Positions 10,721 through 20,713 of a DNA stretch of 64,000 nucleotides are shown here, in pieces. The position numbers were made by a program, and so were the translations under genes. How positions within the stretch are numbered: the stretch's first letter is position 1; every line of letters begins with the position of its first letter. Below the pieces are notes generated by a model. It was not told where the DNA came from, did not search any database, and saw only the letters and a program-made list of their open reading frames with translations. This DNA comes from Cydia pomonella. Its lineage: Eukaryota > Arthropoda > Insecta > Lepidoptera > Tortricidae. The stretch covers positions 1,488,001 through 1,552,000 of the forward strand of contig NC_084711.1 in the NCBI RefSeq assembly GCF_033807575.1. The letters run 5' to 3'.

Positions 10721-11254
10721 CTTATTCCATTCATCTAAATATTTAACTTGACCCTTTTACTAATTTTCTACTAGTATTTCAATATTCATCAATTTTTATT
10801 AAAATTAATGAGACACCGTTTCGTCTCGTCGTCGTCTAAATGTATATAAAAATAACCCGAATCTGTGACAATCATGGGGATAGAAAATAAGATAACGAAA
10901 ATAATTTGACCAACTTAGTAGTCGAACCCTCGTGTCCGTTTGAATTTTCATCGTCCCCACGGACTAAAAATATAACAGACTTCTAAATCTCGACCACAAG
11001 TCGGCCTCCCACTAAATATTTGCCAACGTGATCAGTCGGGGGCGAAAGGGCGTCTGATAATCTCATCTAATTGAGTCTAATTTTAGAATATTTGATTATT
11101 GGGTTTCTGAGAATTATTTAGCGACGCTTAATGTAAAGATAAATCAGCGATTCTATTTCATTTGGCTTGTGATTTTAGGTGTTTTTATAAGATGTTGAGG
11201 CCGCATAAATCTAGATCTAAGTCTTGAATTGGTTGGTTGCTTTGAGGTTGTAAC

Positions 11255-11679
11255 TAGGGTTGCCAACCGTCCCGCAATACGCGGGACGTCCCGTTTCTGG
11301 AGCCCTAAAATATGCGTCCCGCAAAAGGTCCGTGCGGGACGCCGATTGTCCCGTTTTCTGGCTAGACTAGATTATAAGCAATGAAACGGAGGTTGCACCA
11401 GCGCTTGACTTTAATTTGAAATCTTCAGGGATTGAACCGTTCTATATTAACCAATTTTCTTTAATGTTTATGTCATAAAATGTATAGTATATGCTAGTGT
11501 GCTATAAATGTTTAGAAAGTTACCTTGGTTGAATTGTTCATGCCTTTCAATACGTTGACGGCAAATAGGTATACCATTTCCCAGTTAGGCCGGGTGAAGG
11601 AGTCCCGCATTGTATACCCAAGTCCCGCAAATTGATCGCAAATGTACCGCAAAACTGTGCATTTAGGTTGGCAACCCTA
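11255..11679. mobile_element. Nonautonomous hAT-type MITE with 8-bp target duplication
   Basis: Terminal inverted repeats TAGGGTTGCCAACC (11255-11268) and its complement (11666-11679). They are flanked by identical GTTGTAAC at 11247-11254 and 11680-11687. An 8-bp duplication and TAGGG ends fit the hAT superfamily. The interior has several GTCCCGC motifs near both ends and no transposase frame. Length 425 bp. Confidence 0.88.
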
Positions 11680-11689
11680 GTTGTAACAA

Positions 11690-12752
11690 AAATATTTTTC
11701 ATTTCGCATAACCTTTGTTCTAAAAAGTGTGCAAAAAGTTATACTTTTCCGCACTATACCATTTTACTAAGTACAATTTTTATTTTTTTTTGGATTTGTT
11801 ATACAATTTCCATTCTGATATTTAACTTCCCATTCCATAAATAACGATACATTTACTTAAATGTTCAATTGAAAGTATCCTCTTAAAATACTATAAAAAT
11901 ATACTTAATCATGTTTTAAAAGAAACATGTATATTTTACTTTCCTCGTGTTCGAAATGAAAAGTAGAGTAGGTATTTAACTCGGGTTAAAGGCACCATTT
12001 CAGTCTCGAACTATCGCCGATCTCACTGCGTTCGAGTGCCTAACTACCTCGCCGGAAATAAGTGGCTTTCATCCCTTGGTTAACAATTTACTATTTACCC
12101 ACTTATGTTTCATAAAGAAAAAATATATATATATATATAATTTTGATATTTTATCACCTCGAATTTTGCTAGAATGGCTAAAAGCTCTCATTATTAAAGG
12201 GTACCACGCCCGACCTTCTCTTCGATTATCTTTTTTAATGAACCCTACTAAAAGACGGGTTCTCATTAACGTTCCGAAATCAAATCATTAGCTTAGAACG
12301 ACAGTTTCTACGTCAAAGGCGTCATTGTAATGTCCCTAGAGGGCATCAAAGTGAAATGGGAAGGATAAAGCGCTTTCTTATCTAACCGATTTACTCTCCG
12401 ATCATCGTATATATTTTACTCAGATTCCGAACTCGAACTTTATCTTGTTCTCGAAAAGGTTGCTTTTAGGATAATGTAATCATCTGATGCGAGGTTGGGG
12501 AGTTAAGAGGCCGATCTGCCTGCGAGGCGATCGCTTCGTGGATTGGTTAAAAAGGAGAAATTTAACGTAATGCTGTTGAACTTTGGTGCAAGTTACGGAT
12601 TGAGAGATGAGGGTTAGATCTAAGAAAAAATCAGGTTAGAAATTTATATCTTCGATATCGTACCCATGGGTTGTTAAAAGGAATTTACTTTGTACCTAGG
12701 ATGGTGCATCATGTTTGGAAATCAATCAATTTATATTATTATTATATTTACT
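11690..12752. other. No gene seen
   Basis: Unique sequence with an (AT)n run at 12125-12140 and a higher-GC patch at 11985-12060. Frames at 12069-12291 on both strands are short and unsupported. Confidence 0.35.
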
Positions 12753-12754
12753 TA

Positions 12755-12996
12755 TAGTCTGTATCTTTAGGTATTTAAAAAAAGGTAAACAAAATCTACC
12801 CTCAAATGGCTCCTTAAAGCAGTTGAGGGTAGATGAAAACATTACATGATCAAATAAAGTAGGTTTAAAGTCAGGTCGTTCAGTGACAGATCCAGGTGGT
12901 TTTGTATTTGGTTGGTTAACCAATAAATATTAAAACTACCCGAAAATGTACAAATTGTTTGTTTACCTTTTTTTAAATACCTAAAGATACAGACTA
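12755..12996. mobile_element. TA-flanked MITE with 39-bp perfect terminal repeats
   Basis: The ends TAGTCTGTATCTTTAGGTAT... match perfectly as inverted repeats for 39 bp. TA dinucleotides flank both ends, as for Tc1/mariner-type elements. Inside, ATCTACCCTCAA and TTGAGGGTAGAT form a second stem near the left end. 242 bp, no ORF of its own. The perfect termini suggest a recent or homogenised copy. Confidence 0.88.
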
Positions 12997-13001
12997 TAGT
13001 T

Positions 13002-13280
13002 ATAAATAATAAATAAATAATAAATAAATATTATAGGACATTAATACACAAATTGACTAAGTCCCACGGTAAGCTCAATAACTTGTGTTGCGGGTACTTA
13101 GACAACGATATATATATATATAATATATACATATTTATAAATACTTAAATACATAGAAAACATCCATGACTCAGGAACAAATATCCATGCTCATCACACG
13201 AATAAATGCCCTTACCAGGATTTGAACCCGGGACCATCGGCTTCATAAGCAGGGTCACTACCCACTAGGCCAGACCGGTC
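13002..13280 (-). mobile_element. SINE S1, near full length, reversed
   Basis: On the minus strand: tRNA-like head with A box TGGCCTAGTGGG and B box GGGTTCAAATCCTGG, core TTCCTGAGTCATGGATGTTT, tail ACTTAGTCAATTTGTG. It abuts the MITE at 12996. Confidence 0.88.
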
Positions 13281-14360
13281 GTCAAGTTAGGTCATCATAA
13301 GTTCGGTCACAAAGATTATTACTGATAAAAAAGGTACAAATACCTTATTATTCATACTTATATATGGGTTCAAACTGTTCAAAGCTTATTTTATGCTGAA
13401 TTACTTACAATATAACTTAACGTAATTTATTGGTCTCAGTTTTGCATAATTCTATGTAATAATCGAAAAAAGTTATAAAAAAAACAAGCACAAAATACGC
13501 GGCCTCTTCAAGGTGATTTTGATCCCTATTTATTTATTTTTCTTTTTTACATGTTTGAAGTATTTGACACATACTTTTGACAGATAACTAGAATTGTTTC
13601 ATTCGCTACTATTGACGCAGACTGTACATGTTTTTTGCTAATATATTTCTATTTCTAAATATCAACCTCAAGTATAAACATCGCAAAGCTGGTGACGGAA
13701 TAAAAAGAATTCTTTATATTGAGGGCCTTAGGCCCCTTAAGGCCTTTTCATCAGTTCGCGTCGACAAATTGGGTGCGACCGGATGATTTATGGCGAATAA
13801 CAATTTATTACTTTCAGGAATACTTATCTCACTTATCCTTGTAACCAAAAATCACCTCTATTCCGAGCCAGGTACGACAGAGTTTTGCTTAAATAGTTTT
13901 TAGAGATAAGAGGTTGTGGAAGTATAGTAGAAAGTGTTGGATTGGCGAGCTCAGTCGTAATGACCCGGTTGTATCACGAATGTGGATTTCTTTTCCTTGA
14001 CGTTTGATTGGTGATATGAATCGCTAGAATGGTTTGTTTCATATATGTATAGTGCAAGTGTTGATGATTGGACGTTTTGATGGTTGGTGACGGGAAATAT
14101 TTATTTTTTTACAAGGGGGCAAAGTTATTGTTTAACTCCTGGTGCTAATATTGATACCCGAACAAGCGAAAGATTCCAAATTATAAAAGAGCAATCTTGA
14201 GCTTTGAGAGGGTTTCGAGGCACGAGAAAAAAAGGCAAGGGAAAACACAACTGTTAAATATTACAAATCTATTAAAAGTGGAAATAAATCACTTCTTGGG
14301 TGGGACTTGAACCGACGTTAATTTTTTCACTTTTAATTTATTTGTAAGCTGGCCATCTTT
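13281..14360. other. Unique sequence with two repeat scraps
   Basis: 13591-13626 is the right end of MITE family M (TTTCATTCGCTACTATTGAC...CTGTA; compare 40545-40570). On the minus strand 14300-14325 reads GTCGGTTCAAGTCCCACCC, a B-box-like sequence without a recognisable tRNA body. GGGCCTTAGGCCC at about 13723 is a short palindrome. No gene. Confidence 0.45.
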
Positions 14361-14600
14361 CGACACATTATTAAAACTTTTAGAACGCCATTTGTCTATG
14401 ATCTTTATTATTTCACTGATATGTGTTAAATTTGTTAAATATTAAAAAGTGGCGCCATCTTACCGGACATCGGCTAAAGGTGGAGGCGCCATCTCGAAAC
14501 GACGTTTGCCCTTTCATCTATTAGACACATTTTAACACATATCTGTGAAAGAATAAGGATCAAAGTCAAATGGCGTTCTAAAAGTTTTAATCATGTGTCG
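14361..14600. mobile_element. Foldback MITE with 70-bp inverted arms
   Basis: 14361-14430 and 14531-14600 are inverted copies at roughly 88% identity by eye. Ends are CGACACATTATTAAAACTTT and CGACACATGATTAAAACTTT. The ~100-bp spacer contains two GGCGCCATCT motifs in direct orientation. Confidence 0.8.
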
Positions 14601-14686
14601 AAGGCAGTAAATTTACTGTGGCTACGAAATTTTCTTTGACAATCCACCTCTATTTCAAATTCTCTTCGGTGGTACTAAGTAAGCGT

Positions 14687-14826
14687 GATGCCAAGTGGAA
14701 TCATTAGAGACTACTGGTTTCAAAGTAGTTTTTTTTCTCATATATTTTTAGTCTAAAATGTTCTGGCTTCATCTTTTTATTTAGAATATCTTTGTAATAT
14801 TTACAATTGACAAGTACGATTTACGA
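14687..14826 (+). repeat. Direct repeat, copy 1
   Basis: Shared with 15093-15577: TCATTAGAGA, GGTTTCAAAGTAGTTTTTTT, CATATATTTTTAGT and GACAAGTACGATTTA occur in the same order. Copy 2 is split by SINE S2. The repeat therefore predates that SINE. Confidence 0.75.
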
Positions 14827-14860
14827 AGTTTCTTAAGACTTTGTCATAATGATATGATAG

Positions 14861-15080
14861 TAACCCTGCCTACGAAGCCGATGGTCATGGGTTCGAATCC
14901 CGATAAGTATTTATTTGTGTGATGAACACAGATATTTGTCCCTGAGTCATGGGTGTTTTCTATGTATATAAGTGTGTATTTATCTGTATGTTTATATCGC
15001 CACCTTGTACCTATAGTACAAGCTATGATTAGTTTGGGGCTACGTCGATCTGTGTAATATGTCCCCCAATATTTATTTTA
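14861..15080 (+). mobile_element. SINE S1, tail variant 2
   Basis: The head starts at GTAACCCTGCC (A box lost), with B box GGGTTCGAATCCC and core GTCCCTGAGTCATGGGTG. The tail is the second type, TATAGTACAAGCTATGATTA and GGGGCTACGTCGATCTGTGT, rather than ACTTAGTCAATTTGTG. It lies between the two direct-repeat copies. Confidence 0.85.
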
Positions 15081-15092
15081 TTTATTTACTTA

Positions 15093-15577
15093 ATGCCACG
15101 AGTTCACAGAAATCATTAGAGATTAGTGGTTTCAAAGTAGTTTTTTTCTCATATATTTTTAGTGTAAAAGAGCGCTGGTCGCCTAGCGGTGAAAGCATGC
15201 GACTTGCAATCCGAAGGTCACGGGTTCAAACCCCGGCTCGTACCAATGAGTTTTTCGGAACTTATGTACGAAATATCATATACCAGTCGCTTTTCGGTGA
15301 AGGAAAACATCATGAGGAAACCGGACTAATCCCAACAAGGCATAGTTTACCCTCTGGGTTGGATGGACAGATGGCAGTCGCTTTCGTAAAAACTAGTGCC
15401 TACGCCAAATCTTGGGATTAGTTGTCAAGCGGGCCCCAGGCTCCCATGAGCCGTGGCAATATGCCAGGACAACGCGAGGAAGAAGAGATATATTTTTAGT
15501 GTATAACGTTTTTGGTTCATCTTTTTAATTAGGATATAATCATTTTTGTAATATTTACAACTGACAAGTACGATTTA
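15093..15577 (+). repeat. Direct repeat, copy 2, split by SINE S2
   Basis: The two halves (15093-15166 and 15504-15577) together rebuild the order seen in 14687-14826. The SINE and its target duplication account for the interruption. Confidence 0.75.
15167..15487 (+). mobile_element. SINE S2, full length, with 16-bp target duplication
   Basis: A tRNA-derived head (GCGCTGGTCGCCTAGCGG as A-box region, GGGTTCAAACCCCGGC as B box) is followed by the core ATGAGTTTTTCGGAACTTAT and GTGAAGGAAAACATCATGAG. The tail is GTGGCAATATGCCAGGACAA ending GGAAGAAGAG. ATATATTTTTAGTGTA flanks it exactly at 15151-15166 and 15488-15503. The head, core and duplication show retrotransposition by a LINE partner. Confidence 0.93.
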
Positions 15578-15689
15578 GTTACTATTTAAATTAATTAATT
15601 TTAAAATGTTCAACTATAGTAAACAGATAACAGTTTTGAATTATTCACGGTTAGTTTCACTAGACTTAAATCGACTGGGAGGACCGTTA

Positions 15690-15965
15690 GCCGTAAACAA
15701 GATGCATATCATCATCATCATAATATCAGCCATAAGGAGTCCACTGCTGAACATAGGCCTCCCCCTTAGATCTCCACATGTACCGGTCGGAAGCGACCCA
15801 CATCCAGCGTCTTCCGGCGACCTTAATAAGGTCGTCTGTCCATCTTGTGGGTGGTCGTCCTACGCTGCGCTTGCTAGTCCGTGGTCTCCGCTCGAGCACT
15901 TTTCGACCCCATCGGCCATCTTCTCTGCGTGCGATGTGGCCTGCCCATTGCCACTTCAGCGAAGA
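15690..15965 (-). mobile_element. LINE (RTE-like) C-terminus and 3' end
   Basis: Read on the minus strand, the frame gives KWQWAGHIAR-type sequence, then RSVGRPPTRWTDDLIKVAG and WMWVASDRYMW-like sequence, the usual thumb/C-terminal region of lepidopteran RTE-like LINEs. The 3' end reads GGCCTATGTTCAGCAGTGGA then GATATTATGATGATGATGAT. The element is 5'-truncated at about 15965. Confidence 0.82.
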
Positions 15966-15970
15966 TGCAT

Positions 15971-17227
15971 ATAACTGCGTCGAAATATCGGGAGCTCAAA
16001 AAAAATATAAAAGGTTTATATCCCGGTTTATATCCCGGTCGAAATAAGTCTAGTGATAGTGAACAGATACCCAATTTTGACTTGGGACTTGAGCAAAAAG
16101 AAAGTTTTTATAGTAATCGCGGTACGTTGGAACCAAGAATGAATACGCGTAAGCATCGTGTTCACTGCATTTTCCCTGGAAACGTGAACACTGCACTTTA
16201 TGTTGCAACCCTCTTGCAGCTGAACATAGATATCCTCCGATAGATTACACATTACTGAGCATATGTGGTGCTCCCCCAACTGGTTGTTATATTATAAACC
16301 GTGGGCCCATATAACGCGACAGATCTGAATCATGCATTTCCTTAAGTCATAAGGTGCAAAAAATGTAATTTGACTTTTAGTCAAATTTGACAAACATTTT
16401 TCTGTATATGTGTGTTTTTTTTTGCACATGACACGATATTTACTTTTAGATCATGGAAAAAAAAAAACATTGCAACGAATAAGTAAAGTTTTTATTTTAT
16501 TTAATGATACATTTTGAGAGTATCCTTTAAAATTGTAATGCCCGTCAGTAGGTGTGTAGGATCTAAACCAAGGCACATCTTGCATTATCTGGGCTGTCAA
16601 AGTCGCTGCTAAGTTATCTTGGTATGACTCTAGTATTGATATCCGCGGCGTGCAGCGTGTCTATCCGTAGCGGGTGGTTTGATTGAAGCAGACCGTAGCC
16701 CTATTCCTATGCTCCATCTGTCGTGGAAGTGATCTATGCAGTAAACTTACAGCGTTCACGGCATCTCAGAATAAAACCGGACTTTTTGCCTTAAACTTAC
16801 ACTGCATTATTCAAAAGTTCCGGGACAAGTCCGTGATTTAATATCGTAACTAGTCGGGTCCCAGCGCCATTTTTACGTTTTTTCACAAACTATTCTGATA
16901 TAGTGTTTGTTTGCTGAAGTGGAAGCTTCGGTTACAAGTTTGGAATTGTTAAATTGTATTAAAAGTTTACTTGCGGCGTTCATGCATGATTTTTTAATGG
17001 GATTTAAAATGAGCGGTTAAGATGCAGGTTTAGAGTCTTGGGGGGACATGTTGTGTATATTTTATAAGGTTGGGTGAAACTTCCACACGGGTTTAGTATA
17101 CTTTTCTATTCTAAAGATACTTACATGGTTATTTATGGAAATCTTGTTGTTTTCGTATACAATGGGGCTATACTATGAGTACCTACTTGTCCCAATTCGA
17201 AATTGGACATGTTAAAATATTATCGTC
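15971..17227. other. No gene seen
   Basis: Unique sequence. TTTATATCCCGG occurs twice in tandem at 16016-16040. Frames across 15881-16279 on both strands are continuations of the LINE relic into random sequence. Two minus-strand GTAAGT sites near 16750-16790 lack exon context. Confidence 0.4.
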
Positions 17228-17450
17228 ATGGTAACTGAGCATCAACCCTGAGCATAAACGTTGGCTCCAAAAGATCGGGCAGAGGTAAACCCCTTACGAC
17301 CTGGATGTCCGTCATAAACAACGACCTTAAGAAAGCTCAAACAAATGTCTCGACGACCCAGAACAGATACGCCTGGCGAAGAATGACGAGGAGAGCCGAC
17401 CCCAAATGACATGGGAAAAGGCTAGGCAAAGAAGAAGAAGAAGAGGTAAC
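17228..17450 (+). mobile_element. LINE C-terminus with (GAA)n tail
   Basis: The plus-strand frame reads TTWMSVINNDLKKAQTNVST then QNRYAWRRMTRRADPK and a stop, a widespread lepidopteran LINE C-terminal motif (W.SVhNNDL, WRRRTRRADP). After GACATGGGAAAAGGCTAGG comes AAAGAAGAAGAAGAAG. 5'-truncated remnant. Confidence 0.82.
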
Positions 17451-17650
17451 TGTTTGTGTTGAATTAATTACAAACTAAAGATTTTTCTCGAAGATGGACC
17501 TGACTTGAAAGCGATACATGACAGGCGGTCCGGTCGCATTGACATCGCGTCAGCATCTGATGATGTGTTACAACAAAATCCATGGAACTCTTCAACTATA
17601 TATTTTGAATTTTAAATTTTTGTAGTACTCGTGCATCTGACAGGGTACAG

Positions 17651-18100
17651 GGTCATCAGCCATCGGTGTCTCGACGAACACGACATGTTTGTTCCGGCGG
17701 CTTTTCTGTCAGTACTTTTACTTGTTGGATGTGTGTATGTAAGTATACTATCATACGACAGCTGTACGATCATCAGCTATCGGCGTCTCGACGAACGGGA
17801 CATGTGTGGTTTGGTCCGGTGGCTCTTCGGACATTACTTTTTGGCTATGTTAGTATAAGTACTTACACGACAGCTGTAGAGCCATAATTCATCAAATTAA
17901 ATTTTGGTCATCAGCCATCGGCGTCTCGACGAACGAGACATGTTTGGTCCGGTGGTTCTTCGGGTTGTTACTTGAATCTGTTTGCTACGTTTTATACTTA
18001 GGTAGATATATATGTAAGTATACTTACACGACAGCTATAGGGTCATCGGCCATCGGCGTCTCGACGAACGAGACATGTTTGGTCCGGCGGCTCTTCGGGC
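17651..18100. repeat. Four-unit tandem array containing an exon sequence
   Basis: Units begin near 17651, 17770, 17907 and 18042 (spacing about 119-137 bp). Each has the core CATCGGCGTCTCGACGAACG, ACATGTTTGGTCCGG and GGCTCTTCGG, followed or preceded by ACACGACAGCTGTAGGGTCA. On the minus strand the core encodes RRTKHVSFVETPMADD. The rightmost unit belongs to the intact exon 18028-18173. Unit 3 runs into a stop after MADDQNLI, unit 2 has a 5-bp insertion that shifts the frame, and unit 1 is more diverged. CTGTCGT|GTAAGT donors survive next to units 3 and 4 only. Confidence 0.85.
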
Positions 18101-18173
18101 GGTATTCGAGCTTGTTGGCACACCCCTTGTTCGCCTTCGTTCGCGCCTCAAAGATGACATGTGGGTGCTTCTG
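18028..18173 (-). CDS. Putative coding exon, possibly upstream exon of the ADAM gene
   Basis: 146 bp on the minus strand. The acceptor is GGCCTTGTTCCAG|CAG and the donor GTCGT|GTAAGT is a full consensus. The frame is open throughout: QKHPHVIFEARTKANKG, then NKLEYRPKSRRTK, then HVSFVETPMADDPIAV plus two bases (donor phase 2). The exon at 1349-1562 on the same strand starts with one base that completes a codon, so the two join in frame. GC-rich coding composition also matches. I infer a linker or prodomain segment upstream of the ADAM catalytic domain, but the sequence itself shows no recognised domain. KHVSF fits the PP1-docking RVxF pattern, which may be chance. Downstream lie three decayed copies of the 3' half of this exon. 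It could instead belong to another minus-strand gene. Confidence 0.55.
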
Positions 18174-18454
18174 CTGGAACAAGGCCAAACATAGTGTTAA
18201 CGGGTGGAAATATACTCTTAACCGTAGCAGATAAGGTTGTTTTTTGATCGTCTATGAAATCGGAAATCAGCCACGGGACACCCTGTACTTAACTGAACCT
18301 ACTATGGGGAGGTATCTGATAGAACATGACGAAATATAATGTTACCATTAACATAATCATGAACTCTAGATCAAAGAAATTTGTTTTATACTCTTCATTT
18401 ACATAATAGATATAGGTATTACTATAACTAGCTTAAATCTAAAACAGGCCCTTG

Positions 18455-18700
18455 AGGCATTGTATCAAGGATGCTGACGGCATTTTCTCGTTGTCTCGCA
18501 ATATTGTGCGGGGAAGCCGTCACCAGTTACGCCAACCAAACGCTTCGCGATTTCTGCAAAAAACTTGTGCGCGCTGGGACCCCATGAACCTAGAGTTTCA
18601 ACGCCAAATGGCTCAAAATGGTATTCTTTACCGAGCCTTTTATATTTATTACGTTTCAAAATGTCGGCACTTTCCGCCACTCCGTCCGCTTTTGCAGAAA
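18455..18700 (-). mobile_element. Degenerate retroelement RT fragment
   Basis: The minus strand reads NKYKRLGKEYHFEPFGVETL then GSWGPSAHKFFAEIAKRLVG and VTGD. After a frameshift it continues as ARQRENAVSILDTMPQG. This order (hPFGhETLG-WG.SA, VTGD, QR.NAVSILGTMP) recurs in RT-related repeats of many invertebrates. The frameshift and earlier stops show it is dead. It lies directly upstream (minus sense) of the putative exon. Confidence 0.7.
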
Positions 18701-19589
18701 ATAAGGAAAGTTTTTGATTTTCACTATTTGTAGACGTTAAGGCGACGGGAGACGTTAACGTCTTACGGCGTTATTTATAAACGTCCGTCAAATCTAATGA
18801 ACTGTTGATAATCGTTTGTCCCTATCCGTCATTTTGACATTTCTGTTTGTTAAAAAGAGAAAAAATCAACAGAGGTTTACTTTACAGAGGTAACTTTTAG
18901 TCAAGAGTAAGTATACAATTTCGTTACGATGATAAGGTTAGTTTGGACAATTTAAAAAGTAGATCTAAAAAAACAGGGTAGAATTTAACATAATATTTTA
19001 TAGGTTTCAATTTTAATGATAAGGGTCTGGGACTAAACACTACAGTGGCCTTTATATTATGTACTTAATTGAATTTGAAAAGGCTTCAATGTTAATTAGA
19101 ATCTTTTAAAAGTGTTTTAGTTGAGTACCTATAAAAGTGGATTTATTCGCATCGTAATTATATTTTTTATTAATGTCAATAATATTAAATATATGTTTTG
19201 TTTTAAAAAATGTTATGAAATAATTCAATTATTTAATGAACAAACATATATTAAATCATATATAATATGATTTAAATGTAAAATGTAACCTGTAAAATTT
19301 GCTTTTACCAATAAAGATCTGTATTCTGTATAGCTATTCAGTTTTTTAATAGCGCTATACAACATTCTATTATCAAGTTTGTCAATTAGGTTTTTTAAGA
19401 TTTGCTGAAGATAAAATAGACAAGCTTTGAAGAAATAAATATTTTTATTAAAATTACCTACTCGTTTTAATATGATTTTGATTTTATTGAAATAAATCAT
19501 AGCTCCTAACAAATTAAAGTCTCAATTAGTTAATTTATGTTGTATTTTGCAGTATGTATGTTCGATTCAAATCTTGCAAGCTAAATCTT
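18701..19589. other. No gene supported
   Basis: AT-rich. A 95-codon minus-strand frame at 19225-19512 is rich in K, I, N and Y as expected for AT-rich noise, and I do not recognise it. Confidence 0.35.
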
Positions 19590-19860
19590 CGATTGAGCTG
19601 AAACTTCATACATATGTGTATATTACAACTGACTTTAGCCATTCCGCCAAAAAAGTCGCGTGTGTACTCTAGATCTTTCACTGCCTACGCAGTTAAGCCG
19701 TGGAACGATCTACGGGTTGTCTACTTTTTATTTTATTTTATTATGATTGATTGCTCTCGTCCTACTTTTATGTGTATCCAGAATTCTCATATTGCTACTG
19801 TTAATATTGATTTGTCTTTCACGTGTTAGTGTTTGATCCTTTTGCATTTTCTTAAAGGTT
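19590..19860 (+). mobile_element. LINE family A, coding end and first part of 3' UTR
   Basis: The frame reads LTLAIPPKKSRVYSRSFTAY then AVKPWNDL, the common LINE C-terminal motif (hP..RT..Y.RSFT..AV..WN.LP). The 3' UTR follows (GATTGCTCTCGTCCTACTTT, TTGATCCTTTTGCATTTTCT) up to AAAGGTT, where SINE S1 interrupts it. It resumes at 20341. Confidence 0.82.
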
Positions 19861-20340
19861 AAAAAAAAAATATTATGGGACATTATTACACAAATTAAAA
19901 ATAACCGTGAACTGAGAGATGCTAATTCGACTTAGGTTCATGTGGAAATACGATAGAGAGTAATTAATATGGGTCAATTTGTATATATTTTTAGTGCTCC
20001 GTGCAACACTTCGTTCACGGAACACTTATGGGATCACTTCTGACTTGCAAATTCGTTAGTTGCGTTTTTCTTAAATTATAAATTAAATTATAGGACATTA
20101 TTGCACAAATTGACTAAGTCCCACAGTAAGCTCAATAAGGCTTGTGTTGAGGGTACTTAGACAATGATATATATAATATATAAATATTAATAAATACTTA
20201 AATACATAGAAAACACCCATGACTCAGGAACAAATATCCATGCTCATCACACGAATAAATGCCCGTACCAGGATTTGAACCCGGGACCATTGGCTTCGTA
20301 GGCAGGGTCACTACCCACTAGGCCAAAATGGTCGTCAACT
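19861..20340 (-). mobile_element. SINE S1, reversed, inserted in LINE A and itself interrupted
   Basis: The full head (A box TGGCCTAGTGGG, B box GGGTTCAAATCCTGG) lies at the right end. The SINE 3' terminal piece GGACATTATTACACAAATT occurs at 19876-19896 and again as GGACATTATTGCACAAATT at 20095-20113, with foreign DNA between. GGTT flanks the whole block in the LINE (…AAAGGTT / GGTTAGC…), a short target duplication. Confidence 0.82.
19919..20069 (+). repeat. 151-bp repeat, copy 1
   Basis: Matches 26527-26677 over 151 bp with two mismatches. It contains AGTGCTCCGTG and CACGGAACACT, an imperfect 11-bp stem. It sits inside the SINE. Confidence 0.88.
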
Positions 20341-20480
20341 GGTTAGCTGGAAGAGATCCCTTTTAGGGATAAGTTCGCCTTTGTACATAACATTTTTTTT
20401 TGTTTTGTTTTGTCTGTGTTATGTTAACCTGTTTATGTGCAATAAAGTGACATAGATACATACATACATACATACATATG
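20341..20480 (+). mobile_element. LINE family A, remainder of 3' UTR
   Basis: Resumes exactly where 19860 stopped: GGTTAGCTGGAAGAGATCCC, hairpin, AAGTTCGCCTTTGTACATAA, GTGCAATAAAGTGACA and a (CATA)n tail to about 20480. Confidence 0.88.
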
Positions 20481-20589
20481 TAAGTTGGGTGACAATGAAA
20501 TATTATGGTACCATCGAGCTGATCTGACGATGGACACAGGAGGTGGCTGTGATTAAGCAACGCCACCTAATGTGTTTGGGTTTATTAGA

Positions 20590-20713
20590 ATTGTATTTTT
20601 TATGATACAGGAGGCAAACGAGCAGACCGATCATCTGATGGTAAGCGATTAACGCCGCCCATGGACACCTACAACACCAGAGGGGTTGTAAGTGCGTTGC
20701 CGGCCTTTAAGAT
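20590..20713 (+). repeat. Interspersed repeat H
   Basis: TATTTTTTATGATACAGGAG, GCAAACGAGCAGACCGATCA, CACCAGAGGGGTTGTAAGTG, CGTTGCCGGCC. The most complete copy of H in the window. Confidence 0.78.

Noticed and set aside
14300..14325. B-box-like GGTTCAAGTCC on the minus strand
   Set aside because: No matching A box, anticodon stem or acceptor stem upstream. Insufficient for a tRNA or SINE call.
15059..15421. 120-codon plus-strand frame
   Set aside because: It crosses the direct repeat and SINE S2, including the tRNA-like head, so it is not a gene.
15606..16279. Several overlapping frames of 66-122 codons
   Set aside because: They are other frames of the reversed RTE-like LINE end and its flank. 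Only the minus-strand frame matches LINE C-terminal motifs.
17631..18234. Plus-strand frames of 73-96 codons over the tandem array
   Set aside because: The minus strand carries the acceptor, donor and uninterrupted frame. The plus frames start and stop arbitrarily across units.
19225..19512. 95-codon minus-strand frame rich in I, K, L, N and Y
   Set aside because: Residue composition is what AT-rich noncoding DNA gives. No motif or splice context.
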